NCBI GenBank assembly: GCA_012797505.1
Contig: JAAZOZ010000399.1
Location: 1-25,913 of the forward strand
Reading direction: 5' to 3'
DNA length: 25,913 nucleotides
Source: Smithella sp.
GTDB lineage: Bacteria; Desulfobacterota; Syntrophia; Syntrophales; Smithellaceae
The notes below the pieces were generated by a model, which ran no database searches, was not told the DNA's origin, and worked only from the letters and a program-made list of their open reading frames with translations. Below, piece by piece: positions 7,336 through 15,739 of the stretch (position 1 is the stretch's first letter; every line of letters starts with the position of its first letter). The translations under genes and the position numbers were made by a program.

Positions 7336-8755
7336 AAAAGCCTTTTTCCCGGCCGCCGGGTTGCTGCTCCTGGCGATTTTCGCGATGAGTCCGCCGTCGG
7401 CTCCCGCAGAATCTCCCTGGATTTCTCCGGACCAAATCGCCTATCCCGCGCTGGAATTCCGCATGCCGCAGGCCCAGCGGATCGCACTCACAAACGGCAT
7501 GGTTTTGTTCTATCTGAAAGACGGCGAATTGCCTCTGGTTTCCCTGACCGTGCTGGTGCGAACCGGCTCGCTCTACGACCCCGAGGGCAAGGAAGGTCTG
7601 GCGGAGCTTACCGCCGCTCTTCTGCGGACGGGAGGAACAACAAAAATCAGCAGCGGCGAAATGGACCGGCGACTGGATTTCCTGGCCGCCTCTCCGTCCT
7701 TTTCGATGTCGCTTGATTCCGCCTCGGTGCATTTTTCTTTTTTGAAAAGCGATCTGGAGGAATGCCTCGGCCTTCTCTCCCGGATGCTTCTGGAGCCGGC
7801 CTTTGAAGAAAAGAAAATTCAGGAGGCGCTGGCGTTAAAAAAGGAGGAGTTGAGGCGAATCGCGGACGACCCGCAAAAACTGGCCTTTCGCGAATTCAAC
7901 CGACTTCTCTATCCCGGCGATCCGCGGGGCCGCTATGCAACCTCCGCCTCCATACAAAACATTTCGCGCGCCGATCTCGCGGCTTTTCACCGCGAATATT
8001 TTTCGCCGGCCAATATGTTGCTGGCGGTGTCGGGCGACATTTCCCGGGAAGAGGCCGTAGAGAAAATCGAGCAAGCCTTCAGCGACGCAACCATCCCCCG
8101 CCGCGTCCATGAGCTCCCGGATGCGCCCAAACAGAGGGGGCGCGGCATTTTTCTGATTCCCAAGGCAATACCGCAATCCACGGTGGTCAGCGGGGAGCTG
8201 ACGATCAGCAAGAACCATCCGGACTTTTACGCTTTCGAGGTTCTGGATTTCCTCATCGGCAGCGGCGGCTTTTCCTCCCGGATTTTCAGCGCCGTCCGCA
8301 ATGAGGAAGGCCTGGCCTACAGCGCCGGCAGCTTCTACCGCGCACGGTCCAACTACGGGGTTTTCGGGACCTATGCTTTCACGAAAACGGCTTCGACCTT
8401 TCGGGCGATTTCCCTGATCGACGCCATTTTAAAGGATGCCGCGGCCGGATCCTTTTCCCAGACAGAGCTGGACCGGGCGAAGCGATCGATCATCAACAGT
8501 TTCATTTTCTCCTTCGAACAGCCCGGACAGATTGCCTCCCAGCAAATGACGGTCGAATACGAGAAGCTGCCCGCCGATTTCCTGACGGCCTACCGAACAA
8601 AAATCGAAGCGGTGACGCTCGAAGATGTCCGCCGCGTCGCCGCGGCCTTCCTCCATGAGAAAGAAAGGTTGACGCTGATCGTCGGCGACGCGGACCGGTT
8701 CGGCGCATGGCCCCAAAACTGGGCCCCGCCTTCGCAATTCGTTCCCCAGCACTGA
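7325..8755 (+). CDS. M16B peptidase-like partner lacking the zinc motif
   Basis: The 476-residue product aligns with the M16 fold and carries a signal peptide (residues 1-28). The region that should hold HxxEH reads GLAELTAALL at residues 91-100, so all three zinc or catalytic positions are replaced (Glu94, Ala97, Ala98). The C-terminal half keeps a RNEEGLAY segment with Arg325 and Tyr332. This resembles the R/Y motif found in the non-catalytic subunits of heterodimeric bacterial M16B proteases. The ATG overlaps the stop of the catalytic gene by 11 bases, the usual arrangement for such pairs. It probably acts in the periplasm as the substrate-binding half. Processing of a specific peptide is possible but unproven. 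Confidence 0.92.
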   Translation: MKNRKAFFPAAGLLLLAIFAMSPPSAPAESPWISPDQIAYPALEFRMPQAQRIALTNGMVLFYLKDGELPLVSLTVLVRTGSLYDPEGKEGLAELTAALLRTGGTTKISSGEMDRRLDFLAASPSFSMSLDSASVHFSFLKSDLEECLGLLSRMLLEPAFEEKKIQEALALKKEELRRIADDPQKLAFREFNRLLYPGDPRGRYATSASIQNISRADLAAFHREYFSPANMLLAVSGDISREEAVEKIEQAFSDATIPRRVHELPDAPKQRGRGIFLIPKAIPQSTVVSGELTISKNHPDFYAFEVLDFLIGSGGFSSRIFSAVRNEEGLAYSAGSFYRARSNYGVFGTYAFTKTASTFRAISLIDAILKDAAAGSFSQTELDRAKRSIINSFIFSFEQPGQIASQQMTVEYEKLPADFLTAYRTKIEAVTLEDVRRVAAAFLHEKERLTLIVGDADRFGAWPQNWAPPSQFVPQH

Positions 8756-8769
8756 TTCGAGGTTTGATC

Positions 8770-10011
8770 ATGATCGACGAAGTTCTTTTTGAAAAAGTAT
8801 CCCGCAGAATCGACCAGAGCCGCCAGGACATGATCGAACTGCAAAAAGCGCTGACGGCCGTTCCGGCCGTCGGTCCGGCAAACGGCGGCGATGGTGAAAT
8901 GCCGAAAGCCCTGGCGCTGAAAAAGCGTCTGGTGAAAATGGGGTTTACGATTTTCCGGCATTTTGACGCCCCGGACCCGACGGTTTCGGGCGGTCTGCGC
9001 CCGAATTTCCTGACATCGCTGCCGGGGAAAGACGACTCCCGCCGCATCTGGATCATTACGCATCTGGACATTGTCCCTCCGGGCGAGCCGGGCCTCTGGA
9101 GCGCCGATCCCTACCGGGTGTACGTCAAGGACGATTGCGTGTACGGCCGGGGCACGGAAGACAATCAGCAGGATATGGTGGCTTCTGTTTTTGCCGCCAG
9201 GGCGCTCTTGGAGGAAGGCATCCCGCCCCCTGCCACGGTCAACCTGCTGTTTGTCTCCGACGAGGAAACGTCCAGCGAAAAAGGCGTGCAGCATCTTCTC
9301 GGTCTGCCGGAAAAAATTTTCAGCCCCGGCGACTGGATTGTGGCGCCGGATTCGGGAAATTCCGAAGGATCCCTGATTGAAGTCGCCGAAAAAGGAATCC
9401 TCTGGCTGGGTTTCAGGACCACCGGAAAACAGTGCCACGGCAGCAAACCGCAGCTGGGGATCAATGCGTTCTCCGCCGCCTCCCGTCTGGTCATCGAATT
9501 GACCGAACTGTGCAAAATCTTTGACGCCGCGGATCCGCTTTTCGATCCTCCCGTCAGCACCTTCGAGCCGACCAAAAAAGAAGCCAACGTGGGCAACATC
9601 AACACGATTCCGGGTGAAGACGTCTTCTACATGGATTGTCGGATCCTGCCGTGCTACAGGATCGACGACGTTCTTTCCGAAATTAAAAAAATCACCAAAA
9701 GCATTGAAACGGCATATCGTGTAACCATCGAGATCTCCATTCACCAGCGCGTTGATTCAGCGCCTTCCACACCCGCCGATGCTCCGGTTGTCCGCGCCCT
9801 CACGGACGCCGTCAACCGGGTCTATCAGATCCGGGCGTTTGCCGGAGGCGTCGGGGCGGGAACCGTCGCCGCGTATTTCAGGAAGCAGGGGCTTTCGGTG
9901 GCGGTCTGGTCAAAAACCAACATGAAAGCCCATCAGCCCGACGAAAACTGCCCGATCGGCAACATGACCGGCGACGCCAAGGTCTTTGCCCACCTGTTTT
10001 TGCAGGCTTAA
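8770..10011 (+). CDS. M20-family metallopeptidase (dipeptidase/ArgE/DapE-like)
   Basis: This is a 413-residue dinuclear zinc hydrolase without a signal peptide, so probably cytoplasmic. Metal-site residues are visible: His98 and Asp100 in THLDIVPPG, Asp131 in GRGTEDNQQ, the Glu165-Glu166 pair in SDEETSS, Asp194 in APDSGNSEG, and His388 in KAHQPDE. The lid domain lies at about residues 205-320. The subfamily (dipeptidase, deacetylase or desuccinylase) cannot be fixed from sequence reading. ATG at 8770 has GAGG seven bases upstream. A longer frame from 8707 would overlap the previous gene and add residues that look non-native. It follows the M16 pair by 14 bases and is likely cotranscribed. Confidence 0.92.
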   Translation: MIDEVLFEKVSRRIDQSRQDMIELQKALTAVPAVGPANGGDGEMPKALALKKRLVKMGFTIFRHFDAPDPTVSGGLRPNFLTSLPGKDDSRRIWIITHLDIVPPGEPGLWSADPYRVYVKDDCVYGRGTEDNQQDMVASVFAARALLEEGIPPPATVNLLFVSDEETSSEKGVQHLLGLPEKIFSPGDWIVAPDSGNSEGSLIEVAEKGILWLGFRTTGKQCHGSKPQLGINAFSAASRLVIELTELCKIFDAADPLFDPPVSTFEPTKKEANVGNINTIPGEDVFYMDCRILPCYRIDDVLSEIKKITKSIETAYRVTIEISIHQRVDSAPSTPADAPVVRALTDAVNRVYQIRAFAGGVGAGTVAAYFRKQGLSVAVWSKTNMKAHQPDENCPIGNMTGDAKVFAHLFLQA

Positions 10012-10138
10012 ATTGTATTGCAATAGCGGGTTCTTAATGGTAGAAACCAGCCTCGCGCAAAAAGCCATTGCCATTGGCAAAAACCCGGATACGACGGCTC
10101 TGCAATGGCGGAGATCAACCTTTTAAAGGTGGATTTTT
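10012..10138 (+). other. Gap before phoH with interleaved inverted repeats and a possible 29-codon ORF
   Basis: Two perfect inverted repeats are interleaved: CGGGTT (10027-10032) with AACCCG (10082-10087), and GCCATTGC (10064-10071) with GCAATGGC (10102-10109). That order would form a pseudoknot. A local hairpin TTGCC-ATT-GGCAA competes with the second pair. An open frame ATG 10037 to TAA 10126 (29 codons) is in phase with phoH but has no clear Shine-Dalgarno. The phoH ribosome site AGGTGG begins right after it. I do not recognise a known riboswitch. It may be a cis-regulatory leader, a leader peptide or gene remains. Confidence 0.35.
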
Positions 10139-11143
10139 TTGATTAAGTCAACGAAAAGCGTACGAGCGGAAAAGATTTCCTTCGCGGATTCAAATCTGCT
10201 CAAAAATCTTTGCGGCGAACACGATAAGCACCTGAAACTCCTCGAAAAGCTTGAACCCGTCAAAATTAAGCCCTGGGGGAATTGCTTGTCTGTCACCGGC
10301 GAAGACACAGCCGTAGCAATCGCTTCGGGCATCATCCGGCAACTCTATGAAATGATGCAAAAAGGATGGCGCGTCCACCTCTCGGATTTTGATTATGCGC
10401 ACCGGATTCTCTCGGAAGACATCCATTTTGACCTCGCGAGTATTTTTCTGGAGACGGTTTTCATCTCTTCCCAAAAGAGGGTGATCTCTCCCAAAAGCAT
10501 CGCCCAGCGCCATTACATTGACGCCATGAGAAACGCCGACATGGCGCTGGCCATCGGACCGGCCGGCACGGGGAAAACCTACCTGGCCATGGCGATGGCC
10601 GTCTCCTGTCTTCTGGAAAAAAAGGTCCAGCGGATCATCCTGACCCGGCCCGCCGTGGAAGCGGGCGAAAGGCTGGGTTTTTTGCCGGGCGATCTGGCGG
10701 AAAAGGTCAATCCCTACCTCCGCCCCTTGTATGACGCGCTTTATGACATGGTGGACATGGAAAAAGCCGGCGCCCTGATTGCCAAGGGGCTCATCGAGGT
10801 CGCGCCGCTCGCGTTCATGCGCGGCCGGACGCTGAACGACTCATTCATCATTCTGGATGAAGCCCAGAACACCACGTCGGAACAGATGAAAATGTTCCTC
10901 ACCAGGCTGGGCTTCCATTCCAAGGCGGTCGTTACCGGCGACATCACCCAGATCGATCTGCCGATGGAGAGATCCTCCGGTCTGGTGGAAGCCGCGGCGG
11001 TGCTGCGCAAGATACAGGCCGTCCGCATCGTTCATTTTTCACAGGTGGACGTCGTCCGCCATCCCCTGGTGGCGGACGTGATCTCCGCCTATGCAGCCTG
11101 GGAAAACGAAAAGAAAAACGGGAAAAATGAAGCGCGGCCATGA
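10139..11143 (+). CDS. phoH: PhoH-family ATPase (YbeZ-like)
   Basis: This is a 334-residue cytoplasmic P-loop NTPase of the PhoH/YbeZ family, linked genetically to YbeY and RNA metabolism. Walker A is GPAGTGKT at residues 140-147 (Lys146), and Walker B is FIILDEAQN with Asp240-Glu241. The N-terminal ~120 residues match the usual KH-like PhoH N-terminus. The start is a TTG at 10139: AGGTGG lies six bases upstream, and an in-frame TAA at 10124 excludes anything earlier. The TGA overlaps the ATG of the next gene (ATGA), giving a phoH-pgpH-ybeY unit. The rare TTG start may keep expression low. The biochemical role of the family is still uncertain. Confidence 0.95.
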   Translation: MIKSTKSVRAEKISFADSNLLKNLCGEHDKHLKLLEKLEPVKIKPWGNCLSVTGEDTAVAIASGIIRQLYEMMQKGWRVHLSDFDYAHRILSEDIHFDLASIFLETVFISSQKRVISPKSIAQRHYIDAMRNADMALAIGPAGTGKTYLAMAMAVSCLLEKKVQRIILTRPAVEAGERLGFLPGDLAEKVNPYLRPLYDALYDMVDMEKAGALIAKGLIEVAPLAFMRGRTLNDSFIILDEAQNTTSEQMKMFLTRLGFHSKAVVTGDITQIDLPMERSSGLVEAAAVLRKIQAVRIVHFSQVDVVRHPLVADVISAYAAWENEKKNGKNEARP

Positions 11144-13470
11144 ATAATTTTTTGGATTCGACATCGGAAAAAATACTGTCTTTTTTTCGGAAACGCAAGG
11201 AAAAGCATCGCTTCTCCTTTGCCGTTTTAAACGATGTCATCGTTCAGCGCTGGGTGATCGCCGTCCTTTTGAGCGCCGGCCTGACGGCGCTTCTCGCGCC
11301 GCAATTCTATTCTTCCAAGCCGGTGTACCGCCACGGCATGATTGTTCAGGAAAACGTCAAAGCCGACCGCGACTTCCTGGTGGAGGACGTCCAATCCACA
11401 AGGCTAAAGCAACTCGAATCCGCTGCCGCCGTTCGTCCGGTATATGACTATGATCCGGAAACGGCCATGACGATAAGGGCGAAAATCAAACAGTCCTTTG
11501 CGCTCGCGGCCGGGCAGAGGGAAACATCTCAGGTCAAGGCTCTTCTGGATCGGTCCCTGGGCGTCACGCTGTCGCAGGAGGAGTTCGCTTATCTGAGCGC
11601 CCATGCTTTTTCCGACGAGCTGCTGCAGAGATTCTCCCGAATCATTTTTGCCTTTTACGAAAACACCTTCGTCACGACGGGCCCTTTCGGGAATCAGGAG
11701 CGTGAAAAAGGCATTACCATCGTCAACACGCTGACCCGGACGGAAGAAAACACCAAAGAGTTGTCGTCCATTCTGCTGATGAAAGACATCGGCCCGGCGC
11801 TTTCGAAAAAAATCAACGCTTCCATGCGAAACGAACAGCCGGAGGCCAGACGCGTTACATTTTTATTCCTGAAGAAAATGATCGCGCCCAATCTCACCTA
11901 CAACCCGAAGGCGACGGCGCAAAAAATTGCATCGGCGAGAGAAAGCGTCAAGCCGGTTTACTTCCAGGTGCAGAAAAACGAGATGATCGTCCGGGAGGGA
12001 GACAAAATCGGTTATCCGGAGCTGGCCAAGCTGGAAGCCTTTCACAAAACCGCCGCGGTCAGCAACATCTCCAGCCTCGCGGTCCTTGCGGGCATTTTCT
12101 GCATCGTTCTCTTTCTGACGCTGCTTTTGTATTTCTGGCGCACCCGAAACTGGCTGAAAACATCGCCCCGCTCCAATGTAGACTTTCTGGTTTTCGCGAT
12201 CGTCGCCCTGCTGCAGATTTTATTTGTGAAAGCGGGCATTTTTATTTCGGTCGCCGTCAACCGGGCTTTCCCTTCCCTTCCGGTGGACGCATGCTATTTC
12301 GCGATTCCCTTCGCCATGGGCGCCATGATTATCGCCGTGCTGGTGAACCGGAACGTGGCCATGATCATGAGCGTTCTATCCTCGTTTCTGATCAGTCTGC
12401 TTTTTGAGGAAAAAATTCTTTTCCCGCTTTTTTCGTTTCTGGGGTCCGTGGCCGCCTCCTATCACGTCGTCAACAGCCGCCAACGCTCGACGTTCCTGAA
12501 GGTCGGCGTCTTTCTGGGCGTCGTCAACATTGCCGCCATCCTCAGCCTGAATCTATTGACCGGCCGGCTGCTCGACGATCTGATCCTCCGTCTGGCCATG
12601 GGCCTTTTCGGCGGCATCATCACCGGAATCCTGGTGGCCGGTCTGACGCCCGTTTTTGAAAGCCTCTTCGGCTTCATCACGTACATTAAGCTCCTGGAGC
12701 TGGCCAATCTCAATCAGCCGCTTTTTCAGAAAATGATCATTGAAGCGCCCGGCACCTACCATCACAGCATCATCGTCGCCTCCCTGGTGGAATCGGCGGC
12801 CGAAGCCATCGGCGCCAACGCGCTTCTGGCCAAGGTCAGCGCCTACTACCACGACATCGGCAAGCTTGCCAAACCCCATTACTATATTGAAAATCAGACC
12901 GGCTATGACAATCGACACGACAAGCTTTCTCCGAAAATGAGCGCCCTGATCATCATTTCCCACGTCAAGGAAGGCTGCGAACTGGCCATGAAGGCCAAGC
13001 TGGGCCAGCCGATCATCAACATCATCCGGGAGCATCACGGCACCAGTCTGATCAGCTATTTCTACGACAAAGCCAAGAAAAACAAGGATGAATCCATCCG
13101 CTCCCTGACGGAAAGCGACTTTCGCTATCCCGGCCCCAAACCGCAGACCAAAGAAGCGGGGCTTGTCATGCTGGGCGATGTGATTGAAGCTTCCTCGCGC
13201 ACGCTGACCAACCCGACGCCGGCCCGAATCCGGTCGCTGGTCCGGGAAAGAATCGCCCGCATTTACACGGACGGGCAGCTGGATGAGTGTGAGCTGACGC
13301 TCAGAAACCTGAATACCATCGCGGAAACCTTCACGCGGATTTTAACCGGCATTTTCCATCATCGCGTCGAATATCCGGAAGCGCCCCCGAAGCCGAAAGA
13401 AACGAACGGCAAAAGAGAAGTTTATGAAAATTCGAATCGCAAACCGGCAGAAGCGGACGAAAATCGATAG
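11140..13470 (+). CDS. 7TM-HD family phosphohydrolase (PgpH/YqfF-like)
   Basis: This is a 776-residue inner-membrane protein. An N-terminal membrane helix lies at about residues 39-57. An extracytoplasmic 7TMR-HDED-type domain follows to about 305, then a multi-helix membrane block from about 309 to 500. The cytoplasmic HD domain has TYHHSII (His541-His542) and YYHDIGKLAKP with His571-Asp572, the metal-binding pair. Characterised members (Listeria PgpH) hydrolyse cyclic di-AMP, so that is the likely activity. No di-adenylate cyclase is visible here to confirm it. The start ATG overlaps the phoH stop. The 3' end overlaps ybeY by 47 bases. Placement between phoH and ybeY is the classic context of the family. 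Confidence 0.95.
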   Translation: MNNFLDSTSEKILSFFRKRKEKHRFSFAVLNDVIVQRWVIAVLLSAGLTALLAPQFYSSKPVYRHGMIVQENVKADRDFLVEDVQSTRLKQLESAAAVRPVYDYDPETAMTIRAKIKQSFALAAGQRETSQVKALLDRSLGVTLSQEEFAYLSAHAFSDELLQRFSRIIFAFYENTFVTTGPFGNQEREKGITIVNTLTRTEENTKELSSILLMKDIGPALSKKINASMRNEQPEARRVTFLFLKKMIAPNLTYNPKATAQKIASARESVKPVYFQVQKNEMIVREGDKIGYPELAKLEAFHKTAAVSNISSLAVLAGIFCIVLFLTLLLYFWRTRNWLKTSPRSNVDFLVFAIVALLQILFVKAGIFISVAVNRAFPSLPVDACYFAIPFAMGAMIIAVLVNRNVAMIMSVLSSFLISLLFEEKILFPLFSFLGSVAASYHVVNSRQRSTFLKVGVFLGVVNIAAILSLNLLTGRLLDDLILRLAMGLFGGIITGILVAGLTPVFESLFGFITYIKLLELANLNQPLFQKMIIEAPGTYHHSIIVASLVESAAEAIGANALLAKVSAYYHDIGKLAKPHYYIENQTGYDNRHDKLSPKMSALIIISHVKEGCELAMKAKLGQPIINIIREHHGTSLISYFYDKAKKNKDESIRSLTESDFRYPGPKPQTKEAGLVMLGDVIEASSRTLTNPTPARIRSLVRERIARIYTDGQLDECELTLRNLNTIAETFTRILTGIFHHRVEYPEAPPKPKETNGKREVYENSNRKPAEADENR

Positions 13471-13882
13471 CCGCCGGATCCGCGGCAACGTCATCCGGCT
13501 GTTGCGGCTGATCGGCTGCGCGGAAAAGGAAATCAGCATTTCGTTTGTGGATGACGAGGCCATTCGCCTTCTCAACCGGCAGTATCTGCGCCTGGATAAA
13601 CCGACCAATGTGCTTTCTTTTTCACTCGAGGAAGGCGAGTGCGGCAAGATAAATCCCGGCCTGCTGGGAGATGTCGTGATTTCCGTGGATACGGCCCTGC
13701 GCGACGCAAAGCAAGGCGGTTTTACCCTGGAGGAGGAGATTCTCTTTCTAATCATTCACGGCCTGCTGCATCTGACCGGTTACGAGCACGTTGAAACCTC
13801 CAGGGCCAACGCCCTGAAAATGAAGAAAAGAGAAAAAGAGCTTTTCCTGGCCCTGACGGCCTCCGACGCCCCGTTTGCCTGA
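13424..13882 (+). CDS. ybeY: Endoribonuclease YbeY (16S rRNA 3'-end maturation)
   Basis: This is a 152-residue single-domain metal-dependent RNase needed for rRNA maturation and ribosome quality control. The zinc signature H-x3-H-x5-H is complete as HGLLHLTGYEH (His112, His116, His122). The family motif KPTNVLSF precedes it and LGDVVIS follows that. The start ATG lies inside the end of the 7TM-HD gene, with a GAGAAG element just upstream, so translation is probably coupled. It closes the plus-strand operon. Its stop is only 2 bases from the stop of the convergent mltD gene, with no hairpin terminator visible. Confidence 0.97.
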   Translation: MKIRIANRQKRTKIDSRRIRGNVIRLLRLIGCAEKEISISFVDDEAIRLLNRQYLRLDKPTNVLSFSLEEGECGKINPGLLGDVVISVDTALRDAKQGGFTLEEEILFLIIHGLLHLTGYEHVETSRANALKMKKREKELFLALTASDAPFA

Positions 13883-13884
13883 GG

Positions 13885-15552
13885 TCATCCCTGCGCGGGA
13901 ATTTTCAGCGTTGTTCCGTATTTGATCTCATTCGTCGTTAAACGATTCGCCTGCTTGAGTTTGGCGACGGGGACGTTGAAACGCGTTGCAATGCTAAACA
14001 GCGTGTCGCCTTTCCTGACTTTGTACGTCTTGGCTGAACCGGCCGAAGAAGCGTTTTTCCCGCCGGTTGTTTTTTGTTTGGCTGACGCCGTTTCCGCGGA
14101 ATCAATCGGTATTCTGACATATTTCGCCTGCTGGCTTAACCGCTTGTTTCGATTGATCCGGTTGCAGCTGTAGATCGACTGTCTGGATACCCTGTAGCGT
14201 TTGGCAATGGAGTCCACCGTTTCACCGGGGCGAACGCGATGCCGGATGTAGCGGCCGGGGCCTGTGTTTTTGTTTCTCTCCGCGTAACCGAGGCGGGGCT
14301 TCTCGGCGGCCGGAATATCGTTGTACACCAGTTGAAATTTTTGAAGACTGCCCTCGGGAACCTTGAAATCATATTCCCTGTCCGGCGTGATTTTGTATCG
14401 CAGCTCCGCATTGAGCACATTCATGTAGTCTTCGGATACTTCCATTTTGGAGGCGATGTCGGACAGTTTCATCATTTTGCCGACCTTCACCGTTTCATAG
14501 TTCATCAGCGTGTCCGTCGTGGTCTGCAGCTCAAAGCCGTATTTGGCCGGATTTTTGACGATATGCAGTGTGGCGAGAAAACGGGGAACGTAGCGGGCCG
14601 TCTCATGAGGCAGCCGGGAATACAGATCCCAGAAGCGGTCGAAGTAATTGATGTGCTGGCCGGAAATGACGCGCAGGACCCTGCCTTCGCCGCAGTTGTA
14701 AGCGGCCAGCACGGTGAGCCAGTCGCCGAACATCGCGTGCAGCTCCTTCAAATAAGCAATGGCCGCCCGCGTGGATTTCAGGACGTCCATGCGTTCATCC
14801 ACCCATTCGTCCCGCGTCAACCCGAATTTGTAACCCGTGGACGGAATAAACTGCCACAGTCCCAAAGCCCTCGCGGGGGAATACGCGCTGACCTTGAATC
14901 CGCTTTCCACCAGGGGAAGCCAGAAGAGTTCCTCGGGGACGCCCGCTTTTTTCAGTTCGGAAACGATGAGCTCCCTGTATAGACCGGAACGCAGATAGGA
15001 GGATGTAAAAAATTCCCTTTCGGGGCCCTGGAAGGAGCGGATTTCCTTCTCCACATCCGGGTTCATGATGAGTTGAATCTCACTGGCCTTGCCGTTGGTG
15101 GGGCCTTTTTTGGACGAGTAAACCGCTATAATCCGCTGTGAAATCAGGAGGCGCAGGTCATCTTTCTGCCGGGCGATTTCCACATCGCCATTCGTGTCCA
15201 GAAGCAGCGCATAGGCCTTATCCAGTTCATTGAGGGTGTTTTCGATATCGCCGTTCTTCCAGTAGTTGTCCGCCACTTCCAGAATGGCCAGCACGTTTTC
15301 CATCAGATCCTGCTCTTCTTCCAAGTCCGCAGAGTCTTCCTCCGCCGCGTTGGGGTCTTCCCGGACGGCCGGATTTGCGGGAGGGCCCGCCTGAGATTCC
15401 GGCGATGAAACGGACTGCGGATTCTGAAACAGGACACTGACCTCCGGGAGCTGAGCCTCGGCTCTGTCCGCGGGCGCGAAGCCAAAACCCACGATCATGA
15501 AGAGGAAAATCAACAGACCACGGGACAAATTGTATTTTTTATATTTTCGCAT
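13885..15552 (-). CDS. mltD: Membrane-bound lytic murein transglycosylase D with two LysM domains
   Basis: This is a 555-residue exported enzyme that cleaves glycan strands of peptidoglycan. It has a signal peptide (LLIFLFMIVGFGFAPADRAEA). A low-complexity acidic stretch and helical region lead to the SLT domain. The catalytic glutamate is Glu216 in PLVESGFKVSAYS, followed by ALGLWQFIPSTG and later LAAYNCGEG. Two LysM peptidoglycan-binding repeats sit at about residues 435-484 and 509-555. No lipobox cysteine is visible, so it may be soluble in the periplasm rather than a lipoprotein. ATG at 15552 is chosen for the signal peptide and an upstream AGGAG; the frame stays open to 15684. It has its own likely promoter and is convergent with ybeY. 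Confidence 0.95.
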   Translation of the reverse strand: MRKYKKYNLSRGLLIFLFMIVGFGFAPADRAEAQLPEVSVLFQNPQSVSSPESQAGPPANPAVREDPNAAEEDSADLEEEQDLMENVLAILEVADNYWKNGDIENTLNELDKAYALLLDTNGDVEIARQKDDLRLLISQRIIAVYSSKKGPTNGKASEIQLIMNPDVEKEIRSFQGPEREFFTSSYLRSGLYRELIVSELKKAGVPEELFWLPLVESGFKVSAYSPARALGLWQFIPSTGYKFGLTRDEWVDERMDVLKSTRAAIAYLKELHAMFGDWLTVLAAYNCGEGRVLRVISGQHINYFDRFWDLYSRLPHETARYVPRFLATLHIVKNPAKYGFELQTTTDTLMNYETVKVGKMMKLSDIASKMEVSEDYMNVLNAELRYKITPDREYDFKVPEGSLQKFQLVYNDIPAAEKPRLGYAERNKNTGPGRYIRHRVRPGETVDSIAKRYRVSRQSIYSCNRINRNKRLSQQAKYVRIPIDSAETASAKQKTTGGKNASSAGSAKTYKVRKGDTLFSIATRFNVPVAKLKQANRLTTNEIKYGTTLKIPAQG

Positions 15553-15655
15553 GGGCAAGGCTCTCCTGTCGTTTTCAAAGCGCGTTTTTATTTGTTTCCC
15601 TGAACGAAAAAGCGCGGGGCATCCGGATTCCGGCGCCTCCCGGTTTTTCGCGGGC

Positions 15656-15684
15656 TTTATAACACATTTTGCCCGCATCCCCAA
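15656..15684 (-). promoter_or_regulatory. Probable promoter of mltD
   Basis: On the minus strand, TTGGGG (15684-15679) and TATAAA (15661-15656) are 17 bases apart. The -10 matches five of six positions and the -35 three of six. It lies in the 187-base gap between prfB and mltD, giving a leader of about 100 bases. Confidence 0.45.
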
Positions 15685-15739
15685 ACGATATCGACAATCG
15701 CAAATGTTACTCCTGATTTACCGGCGGGGAATAACCGGT

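Noticed and set aside
10012..10138. Known riboswitch (c-di-GMP GEMM-type) before phoH
   Set aside because: Short stretches such as GCGCAAAAAGCC resemble parts of the motif, but the required paired regions and tetraloop receptor are not recognisable.
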